Below, one piece after another: positions 46,401 through 54,260 of a DNA stretch of 64,000 bases. Source of the stretch: Akkermansia sp. (lineage in GTDB: Bacteria; Verrucomicrobiota; Verrucomicrobiia; Verrucomicrobiales; Akkermansiaceae); NCBI GenBank assembly GCA_017517385.1, contig JAFWZG010000003.1:1-64000 (forward strand), in the 5' to 3' direction. The translations under genes and the position numbers were made by a program. Under the pieces are notes generated by a model. That model worked only from the letters and a program-made list of their open reading frames with translations. It was not told the origin of the DNA and searched no databases. Position 1 is the first letter of the stretch, and each line of letters opens with the position of its first letter.

Positions 46401-49400
46401 AACCACCAGGGGCTCGATGGCTGGACGCCGCTTACCAACTGCTGCGTCACCCGGAATGTTGAGGGCTTGCGCCTCCTGCTGGCCGCTCCAGGCATTGACG
46501 TGAACAAGGTCAATGCCAACGGTGATACCGCCTTTGCCGTGGCTTCTGAGCGTAATGTCACAGAATGCCTCCGCGTACTGCGTCAGGCCGGTGTCACTGA
46601 AAGTGTGGATAACACCCCCGCTCCCGCTAACGGTGACCCCGAGGCCCAGCAGCGGCTGAGAGACATGGGAATTACCCCCGGCCGTTACAACCGAGCCCTC
46701 TGTGATGCCACAGACAATGACGATAACAATAAAATCCGTCTGCTTATTGCCGCAGGGGCTGATGTAAACTGCAACGGCCCTGATGGCTGGACACCGCTCA
46801 CCAACTGCTGTCTGAGTAACAACCCGGAAGGCCTGCGCCTCCTGCTGGCCGCTCCCGGCATTGATGTCAACAAACCGAACCGCAGCGGCAACACCCCGCT
46901 TCAGGTAGCGGCTGAAAAAGGCAGCATGGAATGCGTACGCCTCCTGCGTGAAGCCGGGGCAACCATTCCTGAGGATAACACCCCTGCCCCCGCTCATGGT
47001 GACAGTGAAGCTCAGCAGCAGCTGCGAGAAATGGGCATCACCCCCGGCCGTTACAATGAAGCTCTCTGTAGAGCCACCGATAATCGTCGGAACGAGCTCA
47101 TCCGCCTCCTCGTAGCCGCCGGGGCTGATGTAAACTGCCGCGCTTCTGATGGCTGGACTCCGCTTACCAACGTCTGCTTGAATAACAACCCGGAAGGCCT
47201 GCGCCTCCTGCTGGCTGCCCCCGGTATTGACGTCAACAAGCAGAACGACAGCGGTAATACACCAATTCAGGTTGCCCTAGAAAAAGGCAGCATGGAATGC
47301 GTACGCCTCCTGCGTGAAGCCGGAGCACCCCTTCCTGTGGATAACACGCCAGCTCCCGCTAATGGTGACCGCGAAGCTCAGCAGCAGCTGCTCGAAATGG
47401 GCATTACCCCCAGCCGTTACAATCAGCGCCTCTGCGATGCCACAGACAACGACGATAACAATCAAATCCGCCTGCTTATTGCCGCCGGGGCTGATGTAAA
47501 CTACCAAGGGAGTGATGGCTGGACTCCGCTCACCAACTGCTGTCTGAGTAACAACCCGGAAGGCCTGCGCCTCCTACTGGCTGCTCCCGGCATTGATGTC
47601 AACAAACCGAACCAAGGCGGTGATACCCCGCTTCAAGTGGCGTCCACGAGAGGCCATACCGAATGCGTTCGCCTCCTTCGTGAAGCCGGCGTGGCCATTC
47701 CTGAGGATAAAACGCCTCCTCCCGCAAATGGTGACAGAGAGGCTCAGCAGCAGCTGCGCGAAATGGGCATCACCCCCAGCCGTTACAATGAAGCCCTCTG
47801 CGAAGCCACGGACAATCGTAGGAACAATCTCATCCGCCTCCTCGTTGCCGCCGGGGCTGATGTAAACAGTCGGGGCTCCGATGGCTGGACTCCGCTCACA
47901 AACTGCTGCCTTTTTGGCAATGCTGAAGGCCTGCGCCTCCTGCTGGCTGCTCCCGGCATTGATATCAACCGGCCGAACAGAGGAGGCGACACCCCGCTTC
48001 AGGTGGCCCTAGAAAAAGGCAACTTCGAGTGCGTGCGCCTCCTGCGTGCAGCCGGAGCTACCATTCCAGAGGATAGCACCCCCGCTCCCGCTAACGGTAA
48101 CAGTGAGGCTCAGCAGCAGCTGCGAGAAATGGGAATTACCCCCAGCCATTATAATCAGGCCCTCTGTGATGCCACGGATAATCATAAAAACGACCTCATC
48201 CGCCTGCTCATTGCAGCAGGGGCTGATGTGAACATCCAAGGCTCCGATGGCTGGACCCCGCTCACCAACTGCTGCCTTTATGACAATGCTGAAGGAGTGC
48301 GCCTCCTGCTGGCTGCTCCCGGCATTGATATCAATCGGCCGAACAGAGGAGGCGACACCCCGCTTCAGGTGGCCCTAGAAAAAGGTAATACCGAATGCGT
48401 ACGCCTCCTGCGCGAAGCCGGAGCTACCATTCCAGAGGATAACACCCCCGCTCCCGCTAACGGTGACAGTGAGGCTCAGCAGCAGCTGCGAGAAATGGGA
48501 ATTACCCCCAGCCGCTACAATCAGGCGCTCTGTGATGCCACGGATAATCGCAAGAACGACCTCATCCGCCTGCTCATTGCAGCAGGGGCTGATGTAAACT
48601 ATCAGGGTTCTGATGGTTGGACTCCGCTCACCAACTGCTGCCTTTATGGCAATGCTGAAGGCCTGCGACTCCTGCTGGCTGCTCCCGGCATTGACGTCAA
48701 CAAACCGAATAGCAATGGTGCCACCCCGATTCAGGTTGCTACGGAAAAAAACAGCTTCGAGTGCTTACATATTCTGCGTGTCGCCAGTGGCCTCGCCCCC
48801 GTGGAAGATAACACTCCGGCACCCGCCAATGGTGACAGAGAGGCACAAAATCAGCTCCGAGAGAGAGGCATCACACCGAGCCACTACAATCAGGCTATCT
48901 GTAACGCCACGGATAATAATAACAACGAGCTTCTCCGCCTGCTCATCGCCGCCGGAGCGGATGTGAACGCCACCGGTTCCGATGGCTGGACTCCGCTCAC
49001 AAACTGCAGCCTGTACGAAAACGCGGAAGGCATACGCCTCCTGCTTGCTGCTCCCGGCATTGATGTGAACAAACCCAACAGCAGCGGAGAAACTCCGCTT
49101 GAGGTTGCATCCAAAAAGGGCAATGAAGAATGCGTTCGCCTCCTGCGTGCTGCCGTTGAGGCCTCCCCCGTTCCGGAGGATAGCACCCCTGCCCCCGCTA
49201 ACGGTGACAACGAGGCCCAGCAGCAGCTGCGCGAAATGAGAATTACTCCCAGCCGTTACAATCAGACCCTCTGCGATGCCGCGGATAATGACAGGAACGA
49301 GCTCATCCGCCTGCTGATTGCTGCCGGAGCCGATGTAAACGCCTTCTCTGACTCGGACGGTTACACCCCGCTCACGAATGTGTGCGTACGCGGTAATACC

Positions 49401-49661
49401 GAAGGCCTGAGGCTCCTGCTGGCAGCCCCCGGCATTGAGGTGAATAAGCCGAACACCACTGGTGACACCGCCATCATCTTTGTCGCGATTCGCGGTCATG
49501 TCGAGAATCTTCGCATGCTGATGGCTGTACCCGGTATCGACATTAACTTCATTGACAGTGATAACAAAACCGCACTGGACTGGGCCACAGAAAACGGCCA
49601 CACGGAGTGCGTGAACATCCTGCGTGAAGCCGGTGCCAAGAGTGTACAAGAGCTCCGTTAA
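43455..49661 (+). CDS. Giant exported ankyrin-module protein 4 (about 15 modules)
   Basis: 2068 residues, the largest protein in the window. After an export signal (MKKYTLPIVAISTGLIAAGG) come one diverged module, three long four-ankyrin modules of about 155 residues (TNCCLYGNAEGLRLLLAAPG, NAKGDNAIIWAAVKGE), ten short modules of mostly 122 residues ending in a TPAPANGD-type linker, and one long terminal module (INFIDSDNKTALDWATE, then EAGAKSVQELR). By eye this is about 50 ankyrin repeats. Every short module has its own cap (QLREMGITPSRYNQALCDATDN), so the chain is probably a string of small bundles rather than one continuous solenoid. No enzymatic domain. A palindromic terminator follows. A surface or periplasmic binding role is inference. 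Confidence 0.87.
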   Translation: MKKYTLPIVAISTGLIAAGGVSTWDWHKRPMSLPGASHLFHPASAASLTNVMAALNEQNAESTSALDPDTIRQELEAMGFGPNTYGTVLVLAASQNNIHLAKGVLGLTPDVNTTDESGNSALIWAAYNGSAELVRLLVAVDGINLDYVDSDGKSALRWAEDRGHTECAQILREAGAQSIYTTPSESTSSELTQEEAAAKLQQMGISPSAYDEALCAATDDSDNEKIRLLIIAGANVNCDAEDDWTPLTNCCLYGNAEGLRLLLAAPGIDVNRPNAKGDNAIIWAAVKGEAECLRLLLAVPGINVNFIDGDGKTALEWAQENGHMECVQILSAAGGVTAEQARNNEAPVTTPSPTTTTTPTTAPAIDSSEAAAQLQQMGISPDSYNEALCAATDNNENDKIRLLVAAGADVNCAAEDGWTPITNVCIYGNAEGLRLLLAAPGIDVNRPNAKGDNAIIWAAVKGEEECLRLLLAVPGINVNFIDGDGRTAYEWAQRNDHQECAELLRAAGGVTANQARGSEAQVSAPTATAPTGDSDAAAQLQQKGITPDNYNRELCAATDNNDNEMIQLLIAAGADVNHMAEDGFTPLTNCCLYGNAEGVRMLLAAPGIDVNLPNRKGDSAIIWAAVRGEAECLRLLLAAPGINVNVIDSDGKTAFEWAMEHDLDDCIELLRAAGGLLAEEVRNGSNGAATPDTPEAEATAQLARMGISRSRFNQALCDATDRSDNERIRLLIIAGADVNAQGEDGWTPLTNVCLYENIEGLRMLLAAPGIDINKPNKEGNIPLVVAARNNNEQIKSMLQEAGASLPVDTTPAPENGDAAAQQRLYELGITPSRYNQALCEATDNSDNEKIQLLIAAGADVNTQAEDGWTPLTNVCLYGNIEGLRLLLAAPGIDMYKTNRGGETPYQVAIRKMNQQVIQVLREAGYDIPVDNTPAPENGDREAQEKLLEMGITPSHYGQALCNATDNSDNEKIRLLIAAGADVNHQGLDGWTPLTNCCVTRNVEGLRLLLAAPGIDVNKVNANGDTAFAVASERNVTECLRVLRQAGVTESVDNTPAPANGDPEAQQRLRDMGITPGRYNRALCDATDNDDNNKIRLLIAAGADVNCNGPDGWTPLTNCCLSNNPEGLRLLLAAPGIDVNKPNRSGNTPLQVAAEKGSMECVRLLREAGATIPEDNTPAPAHGDSEAQQQLREMGITPGRYNEALCRATDNRRNELIRLLVAAGADVNCRASDGWTPLTNVCLNNNPEGLRLLLAAPGIDVNKQNDSGNTPIQVALEKGSMECVRLLREAGAPLPVDNTPAPANGDREAQQQLLEMGITPSRYNQRLCDATDNDDNNQIRLLIAAGADVNYQGSDGWTPLTNCCLSNNPEGLRLLLAAPGIDVNKPNQGGDTPLQVASTRGHTECVRLLREAGVAIPEDKTPPPANGDREAQQQLREMGITPSRYNEALCEATDNRRNNLIRLLVAAGADVNSRGSDGWTPLTNCCLFGNAEGLRLLLAAPGIDINRPNRGGDTPLQVALEKGNFECVRLLRAAGATIPEDSTPAPANGNSEAQQQLREMGITPSHYNQALCDATDNHKNDLIRLLIAAGADVNIQGSDGWTPLTNCCLYDNAEGVRLLLAAPGIDINRPNRGGDTPLQVALEKGNTECVRLLREAGATIPEDNTPAPANGDSEAQQQLREMGITPSRYNQALCDATDNRKNDLIRLLIAAGADVNYQGSDGWTPLTNCCLYGNAEGLRLLLAAPGIDVNKPNSNGATPIQVATEKNSFECLHILRVASGLAPVEDNTPAPANGDREAQNQLRERGITPSHYNQAICNATDNNNNELLRLLIAAGADVNATGSDGWTPLTNCSLYENAEGIRLLLAAPGIDVNKPNSSGETPLEVASKKGNEECVRLLRAAVEASPVPEDSTPAPANGDNEAQQQLREMRITPSRYNQTLCDAADNDRNELIRLLIAAGADVNAFSDSDGYTPLTNVCVRGNTEGLRLLLAAPGIEVNKPNTTGDTAIIFVAIRGHVENLRMLMAVPGIDINFIDSDNKTALDWATENGHTECVNILREAGAKSVQELR
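45880..49190 (+). repeat. 366-bp tandem coding repeats in exported protein 4
   Basis: Ten short modules lie in tandem. The linker Asn/Lys/Ser codon occurs at 46611, 46977, 47343, 47709, 48075 and 48441, exactly 366 bp apart, then at 48810 (369) and 49182 (372). Neighbouring copies share long identical runs around the Pro/Ala linker and the cap, which favours unequal recombination. Confidence 0.9.
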
Positions 49662-49713
49662 GCTATAAGGGGGCATTCGCCCCCCTCTCCCTCCGCGTAT
49701 CGCGTAGGTCAAA

Positions 49714-49749
49714 AAATCCCCGCTCCGATTCATATCGGAGCGGGGATTT
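49714..49749. terminator. Bidirectional terminator between ankyrin locus and metG
   Basis: A 16-bp perfect stem (49714-49729 with 49734-49749) with a 4-base loop, ending in ATTT on both strands and flanked by A on the left. It closes protein 4 (plus) and metG (minus). Confidence 0.85.
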
Positions 49750-49771
49750 AACATTTTATAAGGAAAGAGGC

Positions 49772-51403
49772 TTACTTCTGCTGTTCAGCAGCCTTACGAG
49801 CAGCCTTGGCCGCGGCCTTGGCTGCCTTCTCAGCCATCTTCTGCTTTTCCTCTTCAGAGAGGATACGCGGGAACACCGGGCTGGGAGCCTGCACCTGATG
49901 GCCATCCTTCAGGATGCCCCAGCTGAGCGTCTGCGGCGTAAGTGCGGCACCGTCCACCTGCAGCTGGCTGAGGATGCGGGCAGAGGCATCCGGCAGCACA
50001 CAGCCAATGAGGTAACCTACCTGCACACAACTCTCCAGCAGGTGAGCGAGCACGCTCTGCAGCTCAGCCACACGAGTTTCATCCTTGGCAAGCATGAAGG
50101 GCTGAGTCTTCTCGATGAAGGCATTGCACTGCCCCACATGGGCATTCAGAGCAGCGAGGGCTTCTGAGGTATTATATGCGTTCATGCACTCCGTAAAACG
50201 GGCAACAGTATCAGCCATACTCTGGCGAAGAGCGACGGAAAGCTCATCCGCTGCGAGCTCGGAGGGAACGGTCACGATACCCCCCAGATAACGGGTGCAC
50301 ATGTTAAGAGAACGGTTACAGAGGTTACCGAGGTCATTAGCAAGCTCGGTGTTGTAAATCATCTTCATGCGCTCGGCGTCGTAGTCGCTGTCATAACCGG
50401 TCTTCGTGTCACGCACCAAGTAGTAGCGCACAGCCTCGGGGCCGAACACATCACAGAGGTCGTTCGGGTTCACGATATTGCCGAGGGACTTGGACATTTT
50501 CTCGCCTTTGATGTTCAACCAGCCGTGTACCAGCAGGCGCGGCATCTCATCATCAGAGAAGCCCATAGCGTGCAGCATGCAGAACCAGTAAATGCCGTGA
50601 GCAGGCACCAGAATGTCCTTACCAATCACCTCGCAGGCAGCGGGCCACAGCTTAGCAAAGTCCGGCAGCGTGGGATCCCCCTCAGACAGATAGCCGGCGA
50701 AGGAAATATAGTTGATGAGAGCATCAAACCAGACGTAGGTCACAAAATCCGGGTCAAAGGGAAGCGGGATACCCCAGCTGAGGCGGTCCTTCGGGCGGGA
50801 AATGCAGAGGTCATTCGTAGCGCGGTCAATAGCCTGCAGGAGGTCCTGACGGCGGAAATCCGGGGTAACGCACTCGGGGTGCGTGGTAACGAACTCGCGC
50901 AGCCAAGCGGTGTGGGCCGTGAGGTTGAAGTACCAGTTCTCCTCCTCCAGCTCAATCACCTGCCCCCACTCGGGGCCGAAATTACCATCCTCGCCGCGCT
51001 CCTTGTCCGTAAGGAACTGCTCCTGACGCACGGAGTAGAAGCCCTTGTAAGCCTTCTTGTACAAGCAGCCCTTCTCTTTCATGTTCGTAAGGATTTTCTG
51101 CACGCAGGCCTTGTGGCGATCGTCCGTTGTGGCAGCCCAGCCATCATAGCTGATGCCGAGGCGCTCCCAGAGAGCGATGAAGCGCTTGGTAACGGTATCA
51201 GCATACTCCTGCGGAGAGATACCGGCTTCCTCAGCCTTCTGCTGCACCTTCTGACCGTGCTGGTCTACACCTGTCAGCAGGAAGGTCTCCTCGCCACACA
51301 TTCGGTGCCAACGAGCCAATACGTCCGCAAGGACCTTCTCATAAGCATGCCCAATGTGGGGTGAACCATTCGTATAATCAATTGCTGTAGTAATGTAGAA
51401 CAT
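49772..51403 (-). CDS. metG: Methionyl-tRNA synthetase
   Basis: 543 residues. Charges tRNA-Met with methionine; class I synthetase. The HIGH motif is in SPHIGHAYEKVLADV near residue 15-25, and the KMSKS motif is in GEKMSKSLGN. GVDQHGQKV, GFYSVRQEQFLTDKER and YVWFDALINYIS fit the bacterial MetG group with a connective peptide lacking the zinc-binding CxxC pairs. The C-terminal tRNA-binding EMAP-like domain of some family members is absent. In its place is a Lys/Ala-rich tail (EKAAKAAAKAARKAAEQQK) that could be a basic helix helping tRNA binding. Its promoter predicts a very short leader. Confidence 0.95.
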   Translation of the reverse strand: MFYITTAIDYTNGSPHIGHAYEKVLADVLARWHRMCGEETFLLTGVDQHGQKVQQKAEEAGISPQEYADTVTKRFIALWERLGISYDGWAATTDDRHKACVQKILTNMKEKGCLYKKAYKGFYSVRQEQFLTDKERGEDGNFGPEWGQVIELEEENWYFNLTAHTAWLREFVTTHPECVTPDFRRQDLLQAIDRATNDLCISRPKDRLSWGIPLPFDPDFVTYVWFDALINYISFAGYLSEGDPTLPDFAKLWPAACEVIGKDILVPAHGIYWFCMLHAMGFSDDEMPRLLVHGWLNIKGEKMSKSLGNIVNPNDLCDVFGPEAVRYYLVRDTKTGYDSDYDAERMKMIYNTELANDLGNLCNRSLNMCTRYLGGIVTVPSELAADELSVALRQSMADTVARFTECMNAYNTSEALAALNAHVGQCNAFIEKTQPFMLAKDETRVAELQSVLAHLLESCVQVGYLIGCVLPDASARILSQLQVDGAALTPQTLSWGILKDGHQVQAPSPVFPRILSEEEKQKMAEKAAKAAAKAARKAAEQQK

Positions 51404-51412
51404 AGCGCGGTG

Positions 51413-51441
51413 ATTTTACTACTGTGCCCGCGCGCACGCAA
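51413..51441 (-). promoter_or_regulatory. Promoter of metG with very short leader
   Basis: On the minus strand TTGCGT (51436-51441), 17-bp spacer, TAAAAT (51413-51418). Only 9 bp separate the -10 box from the ATG (51403), so the leader would be 0-3 bases. Confidence 0.65.
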
Positions 51442-51524
51442 GCACAATCTCCGCCAGCTGACAGGAAAAGCGCCTTTTATCAGCACTATCCGGCGCTTTC
51501 AGAAGACATTCCCAGAGACGAACG

Positions 51525-51558
51525 AAAAAAGCAAGCGGCTCTCACTCGGAGCCGCTTG
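51525..51558 (-). terminator. Terminator of rtcB
   Basis: A 10-bp perfect stem (51532-51541 with 51549-51558) with a 7-base loop. Six A on the left give the U-run on the minus strand, 9 bp after the rtcB stop. Confidence 0.8.
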
Positions 51559-51566
51559 TATAAACA

Positions 51567-52784
51567 TTAACGCTTCTTCTTAAAGTGAGGCTCAGCCTCC
51601 TCGGCTTTGAAGTTATAAAGCGGTTTGAAAATATCCGCTACATCTACCGTAGGCCCGATATGCTTCAGGATAGCGTCCACTCCCTTGTAAGCCATGGGTG
51701 ACTCGTCCAGCGTACGCTGAGTCACGGACGTGGTGTAGATGCCCTTCATCTGCTCCTGAAATTCCGCGAGAGAAAGCTGCTTAAGAGCCTGAGTGCGGCT
51801 CAGGATTCGGCCAGCCCCGTGAGGTGCGGACTGGTTCCAGTCATCATTTCCCTTGCCGGTTCCGTAAATGCAGCCATCACGCATGTTGATGGGGATGAGC
51901 AGTTTCTCTCCGGCGCGGGCAGAGATGGCGCCCTTTCGTACGATATTGCTCTCGTGGTCAATATAGTTATGCGTGGTATGGAACATATCCTGCACATCCA
52001 GACCTAGACCACGGATAATGATATCAGCCATTACCTCACGATTTCTCAGGGCAAAGAGCTGGCATATTTTCATATCATGCAGATAATTTTCGCGGTCTAC
52101 TCCCTCCAGATAACAGAGGTCGGCAGGAGTATCAGGCTCCAGCTCGCTCCAATTCTTACGTAAGTCTTTAATGGCAGCCTGAATCTCACGCTGGCGCCCC
52201 TGCTCCTTCAGCTCAGCAATGAGAGAGGCCTCCAGTTGGCCACGGTCTCCGATACCGGAACGGCGGTCAATAGCCACTTGCTGATAAATATCGCACACCT
52301 GCTTACCGAGATTACGGGAACCGGAATGGATGATGAGATAGTAGTTTCCCTGCGTATCCGCATCCACCTCCACAAAGTGGTTACCCCCACCAAGGGAGCC
52401 CAGAGAACGCAGAAGGCGCTCATGGTGTGAAAGCGCTTCCCGGCATCGCAATGCATCAAAGGGTTCAAACGGCTCCACGGCTTCTCGGTGCACATCCATA
52501 CCGCTCGGAATATCACGGTGCATGAGATCATCCAGTGCGGCAAAATCCGGCTTCTGCTTACCCAGATTAACGGTGAGCATACCGCAACCGATATCCACGC
52601 CCACGATGTTCGGGATAACTTTGTCTCCCAAATCCGCGGTAAATCCAATCACGCAGCCCTTACCGGCATGAACATCCGGCATGATACGCACCTTAGCATC
52701 TGCAAATGCAGGCTGTGCCAACAAGCGCGAAATCTGTTTACGCGCCAGTTCATCCACCTCATCGGTGTATATTTTTAGATTCAT
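51567..52784 (-). CDS. rtcB: RtcB-type RNA ligase
   Basis: 405 residues from the ATG at 52784. RtcB joins 2',3'-cyclic phosphate or 3'-phosphate RNA ends to 5'-OH ends with GTP and Mn, in RNA repair. Motifs: MPDVHAGKGCVIGFTA, VGVDIGCGM (metal Cys), GSLGGGNHFVEV (metal His), IIHSGSRNLGK, MFHTTHNYIDHE and SAPHGAGRILSR (guanylylated His region). The length fits the shorter RtcB2-like group. No archease or rtcA is adjacent. The start is uncertain: an in-frame ATG at 52844 has an ideal GGAGGTG site and would add 20 residues, whereas homologues normally begin near MNLKIYTDE. Confidence 0.92.
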   Translation of the reverse strand: MNLKIYTDEVDELARKQISRLLAQPAFADAKVRIMPDVHAGKGCVIGFTADLGDKVIPNIVGVDIGCGMLTVNLGKQKPDFAALDDLMHRDIPSGMDVHREAVEPFEPFDALRCREALSHHERLLRSLGSLGGGNHFVEVDADTQGNYYLIIHSGSRNLGKQVCDIYQQVAIDRRSGIGDRGQLEASLIAELKEQGRQREIQAAIKDLRKNWSELEPDTPADLCYLEGVDRENYLHDMKICQLFALRNREVMADIIIRGLGLDVQDMFHTTHNYIDHESNIVRKGAISARAGEKLLIPINMRDGCIYGTGKGNDDWNQSAPHGAGRILSRTQALKQLSLAEFQEQMKGIYTTSVTQRTLDESPMAYKGVDAILKHIGPTVDVADIFKPLYNFKAEEAEPHFKKKR

Positions 52785-52814
52785 GATATTATCGTTGTTA
52801 TGTTGTTTTCTGTG

Positions 52815-52855
52815 TTCTGTCTCCCGACAGAATGCGACTGTCATTCATCACCTCC
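52815..52855 (-). promoter_or_regulatory. Strong ribosome-binding site and hairpin upstream of rtcB
   Basis: On the minus strand GGAGGTG (52849-52855) lies 4 bases before an in-frame ATG (52842-52844), one of the best Shine-Dalgarno sites in the window. A 7-bp perfect hairpin (52815-52821 with 52826-52832, TTCTGTC/GACAGAA) follows about 10 bases inside. Either the protein starts here or the site serves a regulatory leader. Confidence 0.5.
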
Positions 52856-53005
52856 AATTTACTTCCACAGGGTTTACAAATGATACAGTTTACGCAGTGC
52901 GTCACCCCTTGCGTGATTCCGAGCCTATCACAGCCCATCACGGCGTCAATCATAAAAAATAATTATGACAATATTTTTTTTCATAAAAAAACCTCTCTGC
53001 GCCTC

Positions 53006-53033
53006 TTGACATTGCATTTGCTTGTGCTAATGT
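53006..53033 (+). promoter_or_regulatory. Promoter predicting a leaderless mRNA (unknown 228-residue gene)
   Basis: TTGACA (53006-53011), 16-bp spacer, TAATGT (53028-53033). The ATG at 53041 is 7 bp past the -10 box, so transcription should begin at or beside it. Confidence 0.65.
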
Positions 53034-53040
53034 GAAGGCT

Positions 53041-53727
53041 ATGACCATTACCCCTGAAACAACTCCTGACCACCCATCATATCCATCTAATACACAGGCC
53101 ATTTCCCCCGCTCGCTTGCCAGATGAGTACAAGCTTGCAGGCGCCATCATAAATCCATTCACACCGCCGACAGCAAAAGAATACCCACTAGCCGGCAGAA
53201 AGCCCCTTTGCCGCCACAACGTGTCGGAAAAAGAAAAAGAGTTACTTGGCTCATTCCTAATAATTGCCTTAGCCGGTGTTATATCTAGGGAATACTACCC
53301 CACCCACATCACGAAAGAAGAGCTGTGCTTCTTGCCCGAACATGTCTTTACCAAAAAGGACCGTTTAATTGCCAGAGCCATACACGACCATACATGGCCG
53401 GAAATTGTTGCACTCCTTGCCCCGGTTACACCTCAGGAGCCTATTGAGCGACAAAAGTTTCTGGATGATTACCGCCGTATTTATGAAAAACTCCAGGAAT
53501 ATAACATTGACTTTGATGGCTACAGCAACCTGTACAACGTGCTCAAAGGCTTAAAAGTCAGCGAAGTGCTCATGGTTCACAGCATCCTCACACATGGCCT
53601 CAAAAAAGCACATGAACAGCATCTACCTCCGACTCCTGCAACTGATGCAGAGCTGATGCACCATGCAGAGAAGTGGGCGCGCATTATTGAAAAACTGAAA
53701 CGCAATAGAATTGACATCCCCGAATGA
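53041..53727 (+). CDS. Unknown cytoplasmic protein
   Basis: 228 residues from the ATG at 53041; a GTG three codons earlier lies partly in the -10 box and was rejected. No signal peptide or transmembrane helix. The first 60 residues are Pro-rich and low in structure (MTITPETTPDHPSYPSNTQ). The rest is helical and charged, with LPEHVFTKKDRLIARAIHDH, YRRIYEKLQEYNIDFDGYS and EKWARIIEKLKRNRIDIPE. I do not recognise a family. The promoter of the next gene lies in its last codons. Confidence 0.65.
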   Translation: MTITPETTPDHPSYPSNTQAISPARLPDEYKLAGAIINPFTPPTAKEYPLAGRKPLCRHNVSEKEKELLGSFLIIALAGVISREYYPTHITKEELCFLPEHVFTKKDRLIARAIHDHTWPEIVALLAPVTPQEPIERQKFLDDYRRIYEKLQEYNIDFDGYSNLYNVLKGLKVSEVLMVHSILTHGLKKAHEQHLPPTPATDAELMHHAEKWARIIEKLKRNRIDIPE

Positions 53728-53739
53728 TATTGGTAGAAT
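53711..53739 (+). promoter_or_regulatory. Promoter of lipoprotein gene inside the preceding gene's end
   Basis: TTGACA (53711-53716), 17-bp spacer, TAGAAT (53734-53739), 10 bp before the ATG at 53750. Predicted leader about 3-4 bases. Confidence 0.7.
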
Positions 53740-53749
53740 CTGCCGCAGC

Positions 53750-54106
53750 ATGAATAACCACATTTCAAATAAACTTTTCTCCATACTCTACGCATTAGGC
53801 CTGCTTGCCGTGGCGCTGCCCCTCACCTCCTGCGAGAATGAAGAAGATAGTCAGGAAGCTCCCACAGGTATCTACAAAGCACCAGAGCCGGAGGCTGTTA
53901 CCACCTCCACTAACACCAGACCCCAGAACGTAAACGCCCCACAGATTCAGACTCCATCCATGACAGAGTCTGGGCAGCATAACCTCACGCTGGATGCCTT
54001 TATGCCCGCACCGAATATATCCGCCCCTGAAGGTTTCATGCAGAATGACGAAGAGGGCACCGCTCCCGTGCAGTTTGGCGAAGGGCTTCCTTATACCCTG
54101 TATTGA
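53750..54106 (+). CDS. Small lipoprotein, unknown
   Basis: 118 residues from the ATG at 53750. The N-terminus MNNHISNKLFSILYALGLLA ends in the lipobox LPLTSC, so it is probably lipid-anchored, with Glu-Asn-Glu next to the Cys. The mature part is low-complexity (Pro/Thr/Asn/Glu-rich) and ends DEEGTAPVQFGEGLPYTLY. The last part resembles the ends of gene 54261 (QLGGDVPYVPE, DGDIPFTSE), so the two may be related. Own promoter and terminator. Function unknown. Confidence 0.65.
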   Translation: MNNHISNKLFSILYALGLLAVALPLTSCENEEDSQEAPTGIYKAPEPEAVTTSTNTRPQNVNAPQIQTPSMTESGQHNLTLDAFMPAPNISAPEGFMQNDEEGTAPVQFGEGLPYTLY

Positions 54107-54121
54107 GCTTATTTTCTTCTC

Positions 54122-54156
54122 AATCCCGGGAACTCAACTGAGTTTCCGGGATTTTT
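54122..54156 (+). terminator. Terminator of the small lipoprotein gene
   Basis: A 14-bp stem with one G-T pair (54122-54135 with 54140-54153) and 4-base loop, ending in a T-run. Confidence 0.85.
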
Positions 54157-54221
54157 ATCTACTTCATTTCCCAACTATCAAAAAATCCACCCAAATATGT
54201 GAATTAGAAAACGCAGCTGCA

Positions 54222-54251
54222 TTGACATTCAGGATTGATATATGGTAAAAT
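54222..54251 (+). promoter_or_regulatory. Promoter of the lipoprotein-ruvB-helicase run
   Basis: TTGACA (54222-54227), 18-bp spacer, TAAAAT (54246-54251), 9 bp before the ATG at 54261, which again predicts a leader of only a few bases. Confidence 0.65.
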
Positions 54252-54260
54252 AATGGCAAC

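Noticed and set aside
45880-49190. CRISPR array suggested by regular repeats
   Set aside because: Units are 366 bp, coding, without short unique spacers, and no cas genes are present.
26404-49661. Toxin/immunity or contact-dependent inhibition cassette
   Set aside because: No toxin domain, secretion partner or immunity gene can be seen; the exported proteins are ankyrin modules only.
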